In this document: positions 29,729 through 38,850 of the stretch, in pieces
Numbering within the stretch: position 1 is the stretch's first letter
Layout of the letters: each line of letters starts with the position of its first letter
NCBI RefSeq assembly: GCF_004348425.1
Contig: NZ_SMKK01000043.1
Coordinates: 1 to 46,788, forward strand
Origin: Actinomadura sp. 7K507
GTDB taxonomy: Bacteria > Actinomycetota > Actinomycetes > Streptosporangiales > Streptosporangiaceae
Length of the DNA stretch: 46,788 nt
Reading direction: 5' to 3'
Position numbers and translations under genes: made by a program
Notes under the pieces: generated by a model
Told to the model about the DNA's origin: nothing
The model's input: only the letters and a program-made list of their open reading frames with translations
Databases searched by the model: none

Positions 29729-30586
29729 ATGGCGTCGACCTCCGCTTTTTACCAGCCCGAGCCTGGCAGCATCCTTGAAGTCGACAAGGCCTTTTACGAC
29801 CGGCTGGCCGCCGACACCGAGAGCCGTGAGCTGGTCGAGTCCTTCGTGATCCCGATCCGGTCGGGCCAGGCCTGGGAAGTCCCCGCTGGTTGCCTTTGCC
29901 GAGTGGTCACCACGCCTGAAGGACCGCAATGCGGCGATCTCAACGTCTGGAACCTGCACAACCCGCGCGAGCGCCTGTGGACCTCGCGTACACGCCAGTT
30001 GCAGGGCACCCACGTGACACGCTACGACCGGCTCTGGTCGACCCTGCCCTATCTGCGCCCGCTGCTGACGATCACCAACGACACCTTGGAAGGGTATGGC
30101 GTCGACGAGGACGGGGGCCGCGTCCATGACCTGCTGGGCTCCCGATGCGACCCCTACGTCAACCGCATCCTCACCGGCAAGGACGCCGACTTCCACTGCC
30201 ACTCCAACCTCACGCGCGCCGTGCTGCCGTACGGCCTCACCGAATTCGACGTGCACGACGTGCTGAACATCTTCACCGTCACCGGAATCAGTGATCAGGG
30301 CGAGTACTTCATGAAGCCCTCGCCGGCCGAGGCGGGCGACTTCTTCGAGTTCTTCGCCGAGCAGAACCTGCTGTGCGCCCTGTCGACCTGCCCGGCCGGC
30401 GACCTGTCGATCCCGCTGTGGGGGCCCGACGCCCGCGGCCCCATCGAGGCCTGTCGCCCCTTGGCGATCGAGGTCTACCGTCCTCGCGCCGAGCTGACAG
30501 CGCGTTGGACCCCGCCCGCCACCGCCGCGTATCAGGGCCTTCATGGCCTCGCCTTCCCGTCCTGTACAGAAACGAGCGCGCACTGA
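29729..30586 (+). CDS. DUF1989 (urea carboxylase-associated) family protein
   Basis: A 285-aa protein with the family's recognisable parts: FVIPIRSGQAWEVPAGCLCRV, PQCGDLNVWNLHNPRERLW, GSRCDPYVNRILTGKD, HCHSNLTRAVLPYGLTEFDVHDVLNIF and LLCALSTCPAGDLSIPLWG. The several Cys and His suggest metal binding. The family is found beside urea or guanidine carboxylases and amino-acid catabolism, but its biochemical role is not settled and no carboxylase is present here. GGAAGGAGAG lies before ATG 29729. The last residues run toward the IS3 fragment, so the native C-terminus may have been altered. Confidence 0.88.
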   Translation: MASTSAFYQPEPGSILEVDKAFYDRLAADTESRELVESFVIPIRSGQAWEVPAGCLCRVVTTPEGPQCGDLNVWNLHNPRERLWTSRTRQLQGTHVTRYDRLWSTLPYLRPLLTITNDTLEGYGVDEDGGRVHDLLGSRCDPYVNRILTGKDADFHCHSNLTRAVLPYGLTEFDVHDVLNIFTVTGISDQGEYFMKPSPAEAGDFFEFFAEQNLLCALSTCPAGDLSIPLWGPDARGPIEACRPLAIEVYRPRAELTARWTPPATAAYQGLHGLAFPSCTETSAH

Positions 30587-30639
30587 GAAGACAGGATGTG
30601 ACGGTCATGTCCTCCGTTGCGTCCGACGGGGTGATCCAC

Positions 30640-30807
30640 CGCCGCACCTGGCGCACCCGCGACCAGGACGAATACGCCATCGTCGAATGGGTCGGCTGGT
30701 ACGACCATCGCCGGCTCCACACCGCGATCGGCGACGTCCCACCCGTCGAACACGAGACCGCCCACTGCCGTTCCATCTACACACCAGCGCCAACCGGCGC
30801 CGGGTAA
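30640..30807 (+). pseudogene. IS3-family transposase (OrfB) C-terminal remnant
   Basis: The plus-strand frame reads RDQDEYAIVEWVGWYDHRRLHTAIGDVPPVEHE, cited here as EYAIVEWVGWYDHRRLH and IGDVPPVEHE, the end of an IS3-type integrase domain, closing with a stop at 30805-30807. Nothing of the rest of the element is present; the frame upstream is a shadow of the DUF1989 gene. I found no terminal inverted repeats. Confidence 0.8.
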
Positions 30808-30885
30808 ACCACGGGCTTCACCGAACTCGGTGGACTCCGGTATGGCCCGCCAGCCCGTAGCACCCGATCTCGGGCAGCGCCGCCG

Positions 30886-31713
30886 TCATGCCGTTCCCTT
30901 CCGCGCCTGGGCGCGCTGCCTGTCGATGAACCGCGTGGTCGTCCTGTTGACGAACGTCGGCGAGAGCCTGCCGACGCGCCACGCGAGCCGCGCACGGCGC
31001 GGCTCCACGACCATTGCCTCGTTCGCCTCGACGGCCGCCAGGACCCGCCGTGCGAGCACGCCCGCATCGAGCGGGCGCTTGATCCCCTGCCCGTCGAGGT
31101 AGAAGTCGCGACCGCGGTAGGGGCCGATCTCGCCCTTGTCGAGGATCGGGGTGTCCACGGCCGCGGGGCAGGCAACGGTGACGCCGACACCGTGCGCGGC
31201 GGCCTCGGTCCGCAGCGCGAGGGACAGCCCGACGACGGCATGCTTGGTGGCGACGTACGACGTCATCAGGCCCGCGGCCATGAGACCGCCCATCGAGGCC
31301 GTGTTGACGATGTGCCCGCCGCGCTGGCGGACCATCCGCGGATACGCCGCGTGCACCCCATGCACAACGCCACGGATGTTGACGTCGATGATCGAGTTCC
31401 ACTGGTCCAGCGTCAGGTCCTCCGTGTCGCCGAAATAGGTGATGCCCGCGTTGTTGAACATCAGGTCGATCCGTCCGTGGGCCTCCACGACCTCGTCGAC
31501 GACCTGCTGCACCTGGGCGGCCTGCGTCACGTCGACGGCCGCCGCACGTACCGATCCCGGTCCGCCGAGGCCGGCGACGGTCTTCTCTGCGGCGCCCAGG
31601 TCCAGGTCCGTGCACACCACGTCGGCGCCTGCACCGACGAGTGCCGCGGTAAGCGAGGCTCCGATGCCCGAGCCGCCGCCCGTGACGATCGCGGATCTGC
31701 TCGCGAGGCTCAT
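30886..31713 (-). CDS. Short-chain dehydrogenase/reductase
   Basis: SDR of 275 aa: cofactor loop VTGGGSGIG, DVTQAAQVQQ, NNAG, and the catalytic Ser of VNTASMGG with YVATK. The C-terminal part is longer than in FabG and has a basic tail (RQRAQARKGTA), similar to SDRs that occur beside flavin monooxygenases in mycobacterial-type operons. ATG 31713 overlaps the stop of the next SDR as ATGA. The pair is transcribed away from the monooxygenase operon. Substrate unknown; oxidation of an alcohol to the ketone used by the monooxygenase is a reasonable guess. Confidence 0.92.
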   Translation of the reverse strand: MSLASRSAIVTGGGSGIGASLTAALVGAGADVVCTDLDLGAAEKTVAGLGGPGSVRAAAVDVTQAAQVQQVVDEVVEAHGRIDLMFNNAGITYFGDTEDLTLDQWNSIIDVNIRGVVHGVHAAYPRMVRQRGGHIVNTASMGGLMAAGLMTSYVATKHAVVGLSLALRTEAAAHGVGVTVACPAAVDTPILDKGEIGPYRGRDFYLDGQGIKRPLDAGVLARRVLAAVEANEAMVVEPRRARLAWRVGRLSPTFVNRTTTRFIDRQRAQARKGTA

Positions 31714-32447
31714 GCGAACGCCTTCTCCACGAGTCCGGCGAGATCCGGGTAGCGCATCAGGCGGGCACCGCCGTTGATGTCAAGGGTCTCGCCGGTGATC
31801 CACGCCGCGTCGTCCGACAGCAGGTAGCGCACGGATGCGGCGATCTCCTCCGGGCTTCCCGGCCGGCCGAGCGGCGTGTTGGCGACGTACTCGTCCTTGA
31901 CCCCGGGTATCTCCATCGCCGGCGCCGTCAGCGGCGTGACGACCAGTCCGGGCGCCACTGCGTTGACGCGCACACGGCGCGGCGCGAGCTCGAGCGCAGC
32001 GACCTCCGTGAGCGCCACGAGGCCGGCCTTCGCGGCGCAGTAGGCAGCCAGGCCGGTGCCGGGCTGGCGGGCGTTGAGGGAGGTCAGCGACACCAGTGCG
32101 CCTCCGTCGGCGACCCGGAGTCCGGCGTGCTTGAGCACGAGGAACGCGCCGGTGAGGCAGACGTCGACGATCCGGCGCCACTCCGCGGCGTCGTGGTCGA
32201 CGACTCGCGAGAGCGTGCTCGTGCCGGCACAGTTGACCACGCCGTGGAAGCGCCCGTGCTCGGCGACGACGCCCTCGAAGAGCGCCTCCACTCCCCCCTC
32301 GTCGGTCACGTCGACCTCGGCGTCGGCGGCCGTGCCGGGGAGGTCGGCGACCACCACGATGTCGCCCTGCGACCGCAGCAGCGCGGCCGTCGCCGCTCCG
32401 AGGCCGGACCCGCCCCCGACCACCACGACCGTGCGCTGCTCACTCAT
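31710..32447 (-). CDS. Short-chain dehydrogenase/reductase
   Basis: SDR of 245 aa: VVVGGGSGLG cofactor loop, NCAGT, the catalytic Ser in SLTSLNARQPG with YCAAK, and the C-terminal WITGETLDINGGARLM. I chose ATG 32447 (MSEQRTVVV); the longer open frame adds residues that run into the palindromic operator and are not SDR-like. It is divergent from the flavin monooxygenase gene at 32554 and shares its regulatory region. Confidence 0.92.
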   Translation of the reverse strand: MSEQRTVVVVGGGSGLGAATAALLRSQGDIVVVADLPGTAADAEVDVTDEGGVEALFEGVVAEHGRFHGVVNCAGTSTLSRVVDHDAAEWRRIVDVCLTGAFLVLKHAGLRVADGGALVSLTSLNARQPGTGLAAYCAAKAGLVALTEVAALELAPRRVRVNAVAPGLVVTPLTAPAMEIPGVKDEYVANTPLGRPGSPEEIAASVRYLLSDDAAWITGETLDINGGARLMRYPDLAGLVEKAFA

Positions 32448-32478
32448 CCGCCACCATCCTGACGCTCGTCTGTATCTG

Positions 32479-32492
32479 TTGACACGTGTCAA
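32479..32492. promoter_or_regulatory. Perfect 14-bp palindrome TTGACACGTGTCAA, probable TetR operator
   Basis: It overlaps the -35 box TTGACA of a strong rightward promoter (TTGACA 32479-32484, 17-bp spacer, TAACGT 32502-32507). Situated between the divergent SDR and monooxygenase operons, it is the likely site for the TetR protein encoded at 33900. A second repeat, CGTGAC and GTCACG around GGGC, lies at 32505-32520. Confidence 0.65.
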
Positions 32493-32553
32493 ATGCAGTC
32501 CTAACGTGACGGGCGTCACGCCAGCTTGTCAAGCAGATGCCGAGGAGTAGCCG

Positions 32554-33903
32554 ATGAGTGGTCCGACGGTCGCCGTGATCGGTGCCGGCATCAGCGGGCT
32601 GACGATGAGCAAGATGCTGGAGGACTACGGGCTGGAGTACGCCACGTTCGAGTCCTCGGACCGCGTCGGCGGCAACTGGGCGTTCGGCAACCCCAACGGG
32701 CACAGCAGCGCCTACCGCTCGCTGCACATCGACACCTCGAAGCACCAGCTGTCCTTCAAAGACTTCCCGATGCCCGAGGAGTATCCCGACTTCCCGCACC
32801 ACACCCAGATCAAGGACTACCTCGACAGCTACGCCGACGCGTTCGACATCCGGCGCCGGATCGAGTTCGAGAACGGCGTCGTGCACGCCGAGCGGCACCC
32901 CGACGGCGGCTGGCTGCTGGAGACCGAGCGCACCGGCGTACGCCGCTTCGACGTGCTCCTGGTGGCCAACGGCCACCACTGGGACCCGCGCTTCGCCGAC
33001 AAGCCGGGAGAGTTCACCGGCCTGACGATGCACTCGCACGCCTACATCGACCCTCAGACGCCCTACGACCTGACGGGTAAGCGGATCCTGATCATCGGGC
33101 TGGGCAACAGCGCCGCCGACATCGCGGTCGAGCTCTCCAGCAAGACACTCGACAACGAGGTCGTCATCTCGACGCGGTCCAGTGCGTGGATCGTGCCGAA
33201 GTACTTCGCCGGAACGCCCGCCGACAAGTACTACAGGACCTCCCCGCACATCCCGTTCGCGTGGCAGCGCAAGTTCGTGCAGGTGATGCAGCCGCTGACC
33301 GCCGGCCGCCCGACCGACTACGGCCTGCCCGAGCCCAACCACAAGTTCTTCGAGGCGCACCCGACGCAGTCGGTCGAGCTGCCGCTGCGGCTCGGCTCCG
33401 GCGACCTGCGGGCCAAGGGCGACATCGAGCGCTGGGACGGTCCTACCGTGCACTTCACCGACGGCACCGCCGAGGACTTCGACGTCGTCGTCCACGCCAC
33501 CGGCTACAACATCACCTTCCCGTTCTTCGACCCCGACTTCCTCAGCGCGCCCGAGAACCACATCCGCCTCTACAAGCGGATCTTCAAGCCGGGCGTGGAC
33601 GACCTCGCGTTCATCGGGTTCGCCCAGGCGACGCCGACACTGTTCCCGTTCGTCGAGTGCCAGACCCGGCTTGTCGCGGCCTGGCTCGTCGGCCGCTACG
33701 CGCCGCCGCCGGTCGCCGAGATGGAGCGGGTGATCGACGAGGACCAGCAGAAGTACACCGCCCACATGGTGCAGCGGCCGCGGCACACCCAGCAGCTCGA
33801 CTACTTCCTCTACGAGCACGACCTGCGCACCCGCGAGATCCCCGCGGGCATGGAGCGAGCTGGGCGGCGGCAGGCGCGGCGGCCCGTGGAGGCGCGCGGG
33901 TGA
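32554..33903 (+). CDS. Flavin-containing monooxygenase (FMO type)
   Basis: FAD- and NADPH-dependent monooxygenase of 449 aa. The FAD-binding GAGISG is at 10-15, the FMO-identifying motif FTGLTMHSHAY at 154-164 (FxGxxxHxxxY), the NADPH-binding GLGNSAADIA from 182 and the ATGY motif near VHATGYNITFPF. The Y at the end of the fingerprint is FMO-like rather than the W of classical Baeyer-Villiger enzymes, but several FMO-type proteins carry out Baeyer-Villiger reactions. The downstream alpha/beta hydrolase and acyl-CoA synthetase would suit a ketone-ester-acid-CoA sequence (inference). GAGGAG precedes ATG 32554. Confidence 0.93.
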   Translation: MSGPTVAVIGAGISGLTMSKMLEDYGLEYATFESSDRVGGNWAFGNPNGHSSAYRSLHIDTSKHQLSFKDFPMPEEYPDFPHHTQIKDYLDSYADAFDIRRRIEFENGVVHAERHPDGGWLLETERTGVRRFDVLLVANGHHWDPRFADKPGEFTGLTMHSHAYIDPQTPYDLTGKRILIIGLGNSAADIAVELSSKTLDNEVVISTRSSAWIVPKYFAGTPADKYYRTSPHIPFAWQRKFVQVMQPLTAGRPTDYGLPEPNHKFFEAHPTQSVELPLRLGSGDLRAKGDIERWDGPTVHFTDGTAEDFDVVVHATGYNITFPFFDPDFLSAPENHIRLYKRIFKPGVDDLAFIGFAQATPTLFPFVECQTRLVAAWLVGRYAPPPVAEMERVIDEDQQKYTAHMVQRPRHTQQLDYFLYEHDLRTREIPAGMERAGRRQARRPVEARG

Positions 33904-34529
33904 GCGAGGAGCGCACCTGGGCGCGGCTGGTCGACCGCCGCAGCGCCAACCGCGGCGACCAGCGCCGCTCGGCCCTGCTCCAGTCCCTCGACGACCTGCT
34001 GCGCGAGCAGACCCTCGACCAGGTCAACGTCGCGGAGATCTCGCGGCGGGCCGGCGTCACCCGCTCGGCGTTCTACTTCTACTTCGAGAGCAAGGCCACC
34101 GCGGTGCTCGCCCTGATGGCCGACCTGTACGACGCCGCGTCCGACGCGACCGACCTGCTGGTCAAGGCGGAGGGTGATCCCGGGGAGCGGATCCGGCAGG
34201 TCCTCGACTCGCTTTTCGACTCCGTCGACGCCTCGCCGCACACCTACCGCGCCCTGCTCGAAGCGAGGGCCGCGAACCCGCAGGTCCAGGAGGGCTGGGA
34301 CGCGGGCCGCGCCGAGTTCGCGGGCATGGTCGCGGAGATGATCGAGCGGGAGCGGGCCGCCGGGCACGCGACCGACGGCCCGGACGCGGCGGGCCTGGCC
34401 GCCGTGCTCCTCGACCTGAACGACCACGCCCTCGAGCGCCATGCGCTCGGCGGTGAGCCGCCGCGCGAGCAACACGTCGACGCGCTCACGCACATCTGGA
34501 TGACCAGCATCTACGGAGGCATCGCATGA
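33900..34529 (+). CDS. TetR-family regulator of the monooxygenase operon
   Basis: A 209-aa regulator with an N-terminal helix-turn-helix (LLQSLDDLLREQTLDQVNVAEIS, cited as TLDQVNVAEISRRAGVTRSAFYF) and an EthR-like helical ligand domain. EthR of mycobacteria controls the FMO-type monooxygenase EthA, a similar pairing. The start is GTG 33900, overlapping the monooxygenase stop as GTGA. Being inside the operon it would be autoregulated through the palindrome at 32479-32492. Confidence 0.9.
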   Translation: MSEERTWARLVDRRSANRGDQRRSALLQSLDDLLREQTLDQVNVAEISRRAGVTRSAFYFYFESKATAVLALMADLYDAASDATDLLVKAEGDPGERIRQVLDSLFDSVDASPHTYRALLEARAANPQVQEGWDAGRAEFAGMVAEMIERERAAGHATDGPDAAGLAAVLLDLNDHALERHALGGEPPREQHVDALTHIWMTSIYGGIA

Positions 34530-35464
34530 CCACCTTCGACTTCGCCTCGGCCGGTGTGCGCTGCGCCGCCACGCATCACGCCGGCGCGGATGGTGCGCCC
34601 GTCGTGGTGCTCGGCCACGGCCTCGCCGGCACCCAGGACTCCGGCCTCCGGCCGTTCGCCGAGGCGTTCGCGGCGGCGGGCTTCCACGCCGTCACCTTCG
34701 ATTACCGCGGCTTCGGCGCGAGCGACGCCGGCGACGGTGGTCCGCGCCAGTGCGTGTCCGTCACCGGCCAGGTCGCCGACTGGCACGCCGCCGTCGAGGC
34801 GGCGAAGCGCCTGCCGGGCGTCGACGCCGAACAGGTCGTGCTCTGGGGCATCTCGCTCGCGGGCGGCCACGTCGTCTCCGTAGCCGCCGCGCGTGACGAC
34901 GTCGCGGCGGTCGTCTCCGCGGTGCCGCTCGTCGACGGGCTCGCCGCCGCGCGGCTCGCCGCGAAGCACCACCGCCCGGCCCGGCTGCTCGCCTCCACCG
35001 GCCGCGGCATCGCTTCGGCCGTACGACGCAAGGCCGGCCGCGCGCCGACGATGATCCCGGTCGTGGCTCGTCCCGGGGAGCTCGGCGCCCTGACTCTGCC
35101 CGGCGCCTACGAGGACTACCTCGCGCTCGCGGGCCCGACCTGGCGCAACGAGATCGCCGCCGACGTCGTGATGGAGCTCGGCGGCCGGACGCCCGCCAAG
35201 GACGCGAAGTCGCTGCGGGTCCCGTGGCTGGTGCAGATCTGCGACTTCGACAGGAGCGCGCCGCCGTACGCCGCGGCGAAGGCGGCCTTCGCCGGTCGCG
35301 CCGAGGTGCGGCACTACCCCGGCGACCACTTCGACCTCTTCGCCGGCAAGCCCTTCCACGAGGCCGCCACCCGCCACGTCGTGGCGTTCCTGAGCCGCCA
35401 CCTGGCTGTTCCCTCCGCCGCCGCCTCGCCCACCGCGCCCGCATCGGAGCCGTCCCGTGTCTGA
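34526..35464 (+). CDS. Alpha/beta hydrolase
   Basis: Serine hydrolase of 312 aa. The oxyanion-hole motif HG is at 31-32, the nucleophile elbow GISLAG has Ser110, and a late GDHFDLF supplies the catalytic His; the Asp may be in the QICDFDRSAPP loop. The central cap region (RPARLLASTGRGIASAVRR) fits the 2,6-dioxygenase/dienelactone-like hydrolases of similar length. Probable ester or lactone hydrolase acting on the monooxygenase product. ATG 34526 overlaps the regulator stop as ATGA. Confidence 0.88.
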   Translation: MTTFDFASAGVRCAATHHAGADGAPVVVLGHGLAGTQDSGLRPFAEAFAAAGFHAVTFDYRGFGASDAGDGGPRQCVSVTGQVADWHAAVEAAKRLPGVDAEQVVLWGISLAGGHVVSVAAARDDVAAVVSAVPLVDGLAAARLAAKHHRPARLLASTGRGIASAVRRKAGRAPTMIPVVARPGELGALTLPGAYEDYLALAGPTWRNEIAADVVMELGGRTPAKDAKSLRVPWLVQICDFDRSAPPYAAAKAAFAGRAEVRHYPGDHFDLFAGKPFHEAATRHVVAFLSRHLAVPSAAASPTAPASEPSRV

Positions 35465-37037
35465 CACCGTCCAGGCCCTCCTCCTCCGGCATGCCGAGCG
35501 GGACACGCCCGGCCTGAAGTACGGCGACCAGGTGCGGAGCTGGCGCGACTACCTCGGCGAGAGCGCCGCCCGTGCGCACGTGCTGCGCGCGATGGCCGAC
35601 CCGGGCCGGCCGGTCCACGTCGGCGTGCTGATGCACAACAGCCCCGAAATGGCGATGGCGATCGCGGCGGGTGCGCTCGGCGGGCACGTGACCGTCGGCA
35701 TCAACACCACCCGGCGCGGCGAGAGTCTCGCGGCCGACGTACGCCGGGCCGACTGCCAGATCCTGCTGACCGATCATCAGCACCTGGCCCTGCTCGGCGG
35801 GCTCGACCTCGGTGGCGCGACGGTGGTCGACACCGACGACGTCGACTGGCCCGAGCGGGTGGCCGACGCACCGCGTGGAACCGCCGGGTTCCCGACGGCC
35901 GACGCGACGGACACCTTCATGCTGATCTTCACCTCCGGCACCAGCGGGGAGCCGAAGGCCGTGCGGGTCGCCAACTTCATGGCGGTGATGTCGGGGGCGA
36001 CGCTCGCCGACAAGTTCGACCTGACGACCGAGGACATCGTCTATTCCTCGATGCCCATGTTCCACAGCAACGCCATTCTCGCCGGATACGCCGTGCACGC
36101 CCACGCCGGTGCCGCTCTGGCGCCGGCCAAGTTCAGCGCTGGCCGGTTCCTCAGCGACCTGCGCCACTACGGTGCGACCTACCTCAACTACGTCGGCAAG
36201 CCGCTCGCCTACCTGCTCGCGACGCCGGAACAGCCCGACGACCGGGACAACCCGCTACGTGTCGCGTTCGGCAACGAGGCGAGCGACCGCGACATCGAGG
36301 AGTTCGCCCGTCGCTTCGACTGCACCGTGTGGGACGGCTTCGGCTCCACCGAGACCGCGGTCATCATCACCCGCACTGACGACACGCCGTCCGGCTCCAT
36401 CGGGCAGCCGTTCGACGGCGTCGCCGTCTACGACCGAGACACCCGCACCGAGTGCCCGCGCGCCGTCTTCGACGACCTGGGCCGGGTGACCAACCTGGAC
36501 GAGGCGGTCGGCGAGCTGGTCAACACCACCGGGGCCGGGTTCTTCGCCGGCTACTACAACGACGAACAGGCGACCTCCGAGCGGCTCGACGGGGGCATGT
36601 ACTGGTCCGGCGATCTCGCCTATCGGGACGAAGCGGGCTTCGTGTACCTGGCGGGTCGCACCGACGACTGGCTGCGCGTCGACGGCGAGAACCTCGCGGC
36701 GGCGCCGATCGAGCGGGTGCTGCTGCGCAACGACGCGGTCAGCCAGGCCGCGGTGTACGGCGTACCGGACGCCGACGCCCCGGGCGACCAGCTCATGTGC
36801 GCGCTGGTGCTGCGCGACGGCGCGACCCTCACGCCCGTCGATCTCCAGGAGTTCCTGAACGCCCAGCCGGACCTGTCGCCGAAGGCATGGCCGAAGTTCG
36901 TCCGGATCGCCACCGACCTGCCGAGTACAGCGACGAACAAGGTCCTCAAGCGCGTGCTCCGGGCCCAGGGCACCGAGACCACGGACACCCTATTCGCGCG
37001 AAGCGAGCGGGGCCACGTCTACCGCCCTGAGCCCTAG
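35457..37037 (+). CDS. AMP-forming acyl-CoA synthetase (ANL superfamily)
   Basis: Activates a carboxylic acid to its CoA ester through an adenylate, 526 aa. The ATP-binding loop is FTSGTSGEPKAV, the adenylate motif is GFGSTETA, the hinge is AGRTDDWLRVDGENL and the catalytic Lys lies in STATNKVLKRVL. Middle regions resemble mycobacterial FadD17-like proteins. GTG 35457 is favoured because it overlaps the hydrolase gene by 8 bp in keeping with the operon. It is the last gene of the monooxygenase operon and is followed by IS debris. Confidence 0.93.
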   Translation: MSDTVQALLLRHAERDTPGLKYGDQVRSWRDYLGESAARAHVLRAMADPGRPVHVGVLMHNSPEMAMAIAAGALGGHVTVGINTTRRGESLAADVRRADCQILLTDHQHLALLGGLDLGGATVVDTDDVDWPERVADAPRGTAGFPTADATDTFMLIFTSGTSGEPKAVRVANFMAVMSGATLADKFDLTTEDIVYSSMPMFHSNAILAGYAVHAHAGAALAPAKFSAGRFLSDLRHYGATYLNYVGKPLAYLLATPEQPDDRDNPLRVAFGNEASDRDIEEFARRFDCTVWDGFGSTETAVIITRTDDTPSGSIGQPFDGVAVYDRDTRTECPRAVFDDLGRVTNLDEAVGELVNTTGAGFFAGYYNDEQATSERLDGGMYWSGDLAYRDEAGFVYLAGRTDDWLRVDGENLAAAPIERVLLRNDAVSQAAVYGVPDADAPGDQLMCALVLRDGATLTPVDLQEFLNAQPDLSPKAWPKFVRIATDLPSTATNKVLKRVLRAQGTETTDTLFARSERGHVYRPEP

Positions 37038-37521
37038 TGCGGCGTGTCTGGCGACCTCAGTTCCGATGAGCTTCAGCCACGCCACTCCCGGCGCCCCCAT
37101 TCGCGCTCGACCGCCTGGCCATGGAGACCGGCACGAGCGATCGTCACCGGCACCGCCTTGATCGCTGCCGCGAGCACGTTGCTCCTGCCGAAACCTCGTC
37201 CGCGCAGGTCACGCGAGCGCGCGGTGTAGATGTTCTTCAGTTCGGCGGCGACGGCCGCGCGGTGCTTGCGCGGGACCGGCCGGAGGCTGATTCTGATCAG
37301 GTGCACCACGCACGATCGGACGATGGTGTCCGGGAACCCCGTCCGCCTCGAATACCCAGGTATGGCTCCGGGAGCCGAGGTGGTGGATCTCAGCGACGGC
37401 GTCCTGCGCCCGCCGGCGAGCTCCACCCCTCCACCCCCTGGTCATGGTGGCCGGAGGCCGCGGCTGGCCGCCATCGGTGGGACGGAAGTGGTGATGGCGG
37501 TGCCGCTGGCCTGCGCGGACG
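37038..37521. other. Intergenic region with IS debris
   Basis: No intact gene. An IS256-type fragment occupies about 37190-37420 on the minus strand. The rest shows no recognisable coding sequence. Confidence 0.6.
37190..37420 (-). pseudogene. IS256-family transposase remnant
   Basis: The minus strand reads FPDTIVRSCVVHLIRISLRPVPRKHRAAVAAELKNIYTA, cited as FPDTIVRSCVVHLIRISLR and AVAAELKNIYTA, the conserved segment of IS256-type mutator transposases around the VHLIRNS motif. The frame upstream is broken (VFEADGVPGHH in another frame) and after IYTA the similarity stops. No terminal repeats found. Confidence 0.78.
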
Positions 37522-38751
37522 TCAGCGGACGGGGAGGCCGGTCACGGTGCGGCCGATGACGAGGCGCTGGATCTCCGAGGTGCCCTCGAAGATCGTGAAG
37601 ATCTTGGCGTCGCGGTGCATGCGCTCGACCGGGTACTCGCGGGTGTAGCCGTTGCCGCCGAGGATCTGGATGGCCTCCTCGGTGACGTTCACGGCCATCT
37701 CGCTCGCCATGAGCTTGGCCATCGAGCCCTCGGCGTTCTCGAAGTCCTTGCCGGTGCGCGCCATCCACCCGGCCCGCCACACCATGAGGCGGGCGGCGTC
37801 GAGGCGGCACTTCATGTCGGCGAGCTTGAACGCGATCGCCTGGAAGTCGCCGATCTTCTTGCCGAACTGCTCGCGCTCGCGCGCGTACTGGAGCGCGTAG
37901 TCGTAGGCGGCGCGGCCGACGCCGAGCGCCATCGCGCCGACCGACGGGCGAGTGGTCTCGAACGTCTTCAGCGCCGCCTGGCCCTTGGATCTCTTGCCCT
38001 CGCGGGTCCGCGCGATGCGCTCGTCGAACCTGTCCTTGCCGCCGATGATCAGGTGGCTCGGGATGCGCACGTCCTCCAGGATCACCTCGGCGGTGTGCGA
38101 GGCGCGGATGCCGTGCTTCTTGAACTTCTGGCCCTGCCGCAGCCCCGGCGTGCCCGGCGGGACGATGAAGCTGCCCTGGCCGCGGCTGCCGAGGTCGGGG
38201 TGCACGGACGCGACGATGATGTGGACGTCGGCGATGCCGCCGTTGGTGGCCCAGGTCTTGGTGCCGTTCAGCACCCACTCGTCCTTCGCCTCGTCGAAGA
38301 CGGCGCGGGCGCGGATGGCGCCGACGTCGCTGCCCGCGTCGGGCTCGGAGGAGCAGAACGCGCCGAGCTTGACGTCGTCGGGGGTGCCGAACATCTGCGG
38401 CACCCACTCGTTGATCTGCTCCTCGGTGCCGACGGCGGCGATGGACGCGGCGGCGAGGCCGGTGCCCACGATGGACAGCCCGATGCCGGCGTCGCCCCAG
38501 AAGATCTCCTCGAAGGCCACCGGGATGCCGAGGCCGGTCGGCTCCAGCCACTGGGTGGCGAAGAAGTCGAGCGAGTAGAGACCGACCTTGGACGCCTCCT
38601 GGATCAGCGGCCAGGGCGTCTCCTCGCGTTCGTCCCACTCCTCGGCCGCGGGACGGATGACGTCCCTGGCGAACTCGTGCACCCAGTCCCTGACCTCGCG
38701 AACGTCCTCACTGGGCTCCAGCGAGAACGGCGCCGGCTCCGCGCTCGTCAT
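37522..38751 (-). CDS. Acyl-CoA dehydrogenase
   Basis: Flavoprotein of 409 aa catalysing the first step of beta-oxidation. Motifs: [72 protein letters not shown] and [15 protein letters not shown]. The EGT at the C-terminus has the catalytic Glu as in medium-chain dehydrogenase, unlike the pair at 16782-19153. ATG 38751 follows GGAGAAAGGG. Two GTTACC-N3-GGTAAC operators lie upstream. Its 3' end is homologous to the remnant at 28356. Confidence 0.94.
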   Translation of the reverse strand: MTSAEPAPFSLEPSEDVREVRDWVHEFARDVIRPAAEEWDEREETPWPLIQEASKVGLYSLDFFATQWLEPTGLGIPVAFEEIFWGDAGIGLSIVGTGLAAASIAAVGTEEQINEWVPQMFGTPDDVKLGAFCSSEPDAGSDVGAIRARAVFDEAKDEWVLNGTKTWATNGGIADVHIIVASVHPDLGSRGQGSFIVPPGTPGLRQGQKFKKHGIRASHTAEVILEDVRIPSHLIIGGKDRFDERIARTREGKRSKGQAALKTFETTRPSVGAMALGVGRAAYDYALQYAREREQFGKKIGDFQAIAFKLADMKCRLDAARLMVWRAGWMARTGKDFENAEGSMAKLMASEMAVNVTEEAIQILGGNGYTREYPVERMHRDAKIFTIFEGTSEIQRLVIGRTVTGLPVR

Positions 38752-38780
38752 GATTAATAGACCCTTTCTCCAATATCGCT

Positions 38781-38795
38781 GTTACCAACGGTAGC
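38781..38795. promoter_or_regulatory. GTTACC-type operator 1
   Basis: GTTACCAACGGTAGC, one mismatch from symmetric GTTACC-N3-GGTAAC. Its centre is 25 bp from the second copy, upstream of the acyl-CoA dehydrogenase gene. Confidence 0.6.
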
Positions 38796-38805
38796 ACCTC
38801 TTGGC

Positions 38806-38820
38806 GTTACCGCGGGTAAC
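38806..38820. promoter_or_regulatory. GTTACC-type operator 2
   Basis: GTTACCGCGGGTAAC, a perfect 15-bp inverted repeat. The cognate regulator is not encoded in the window. Confidence 0.65.
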
Positions 38821-38850
38821 ACCGTGGCCGGAGTCACAGCGCACCGGGCG

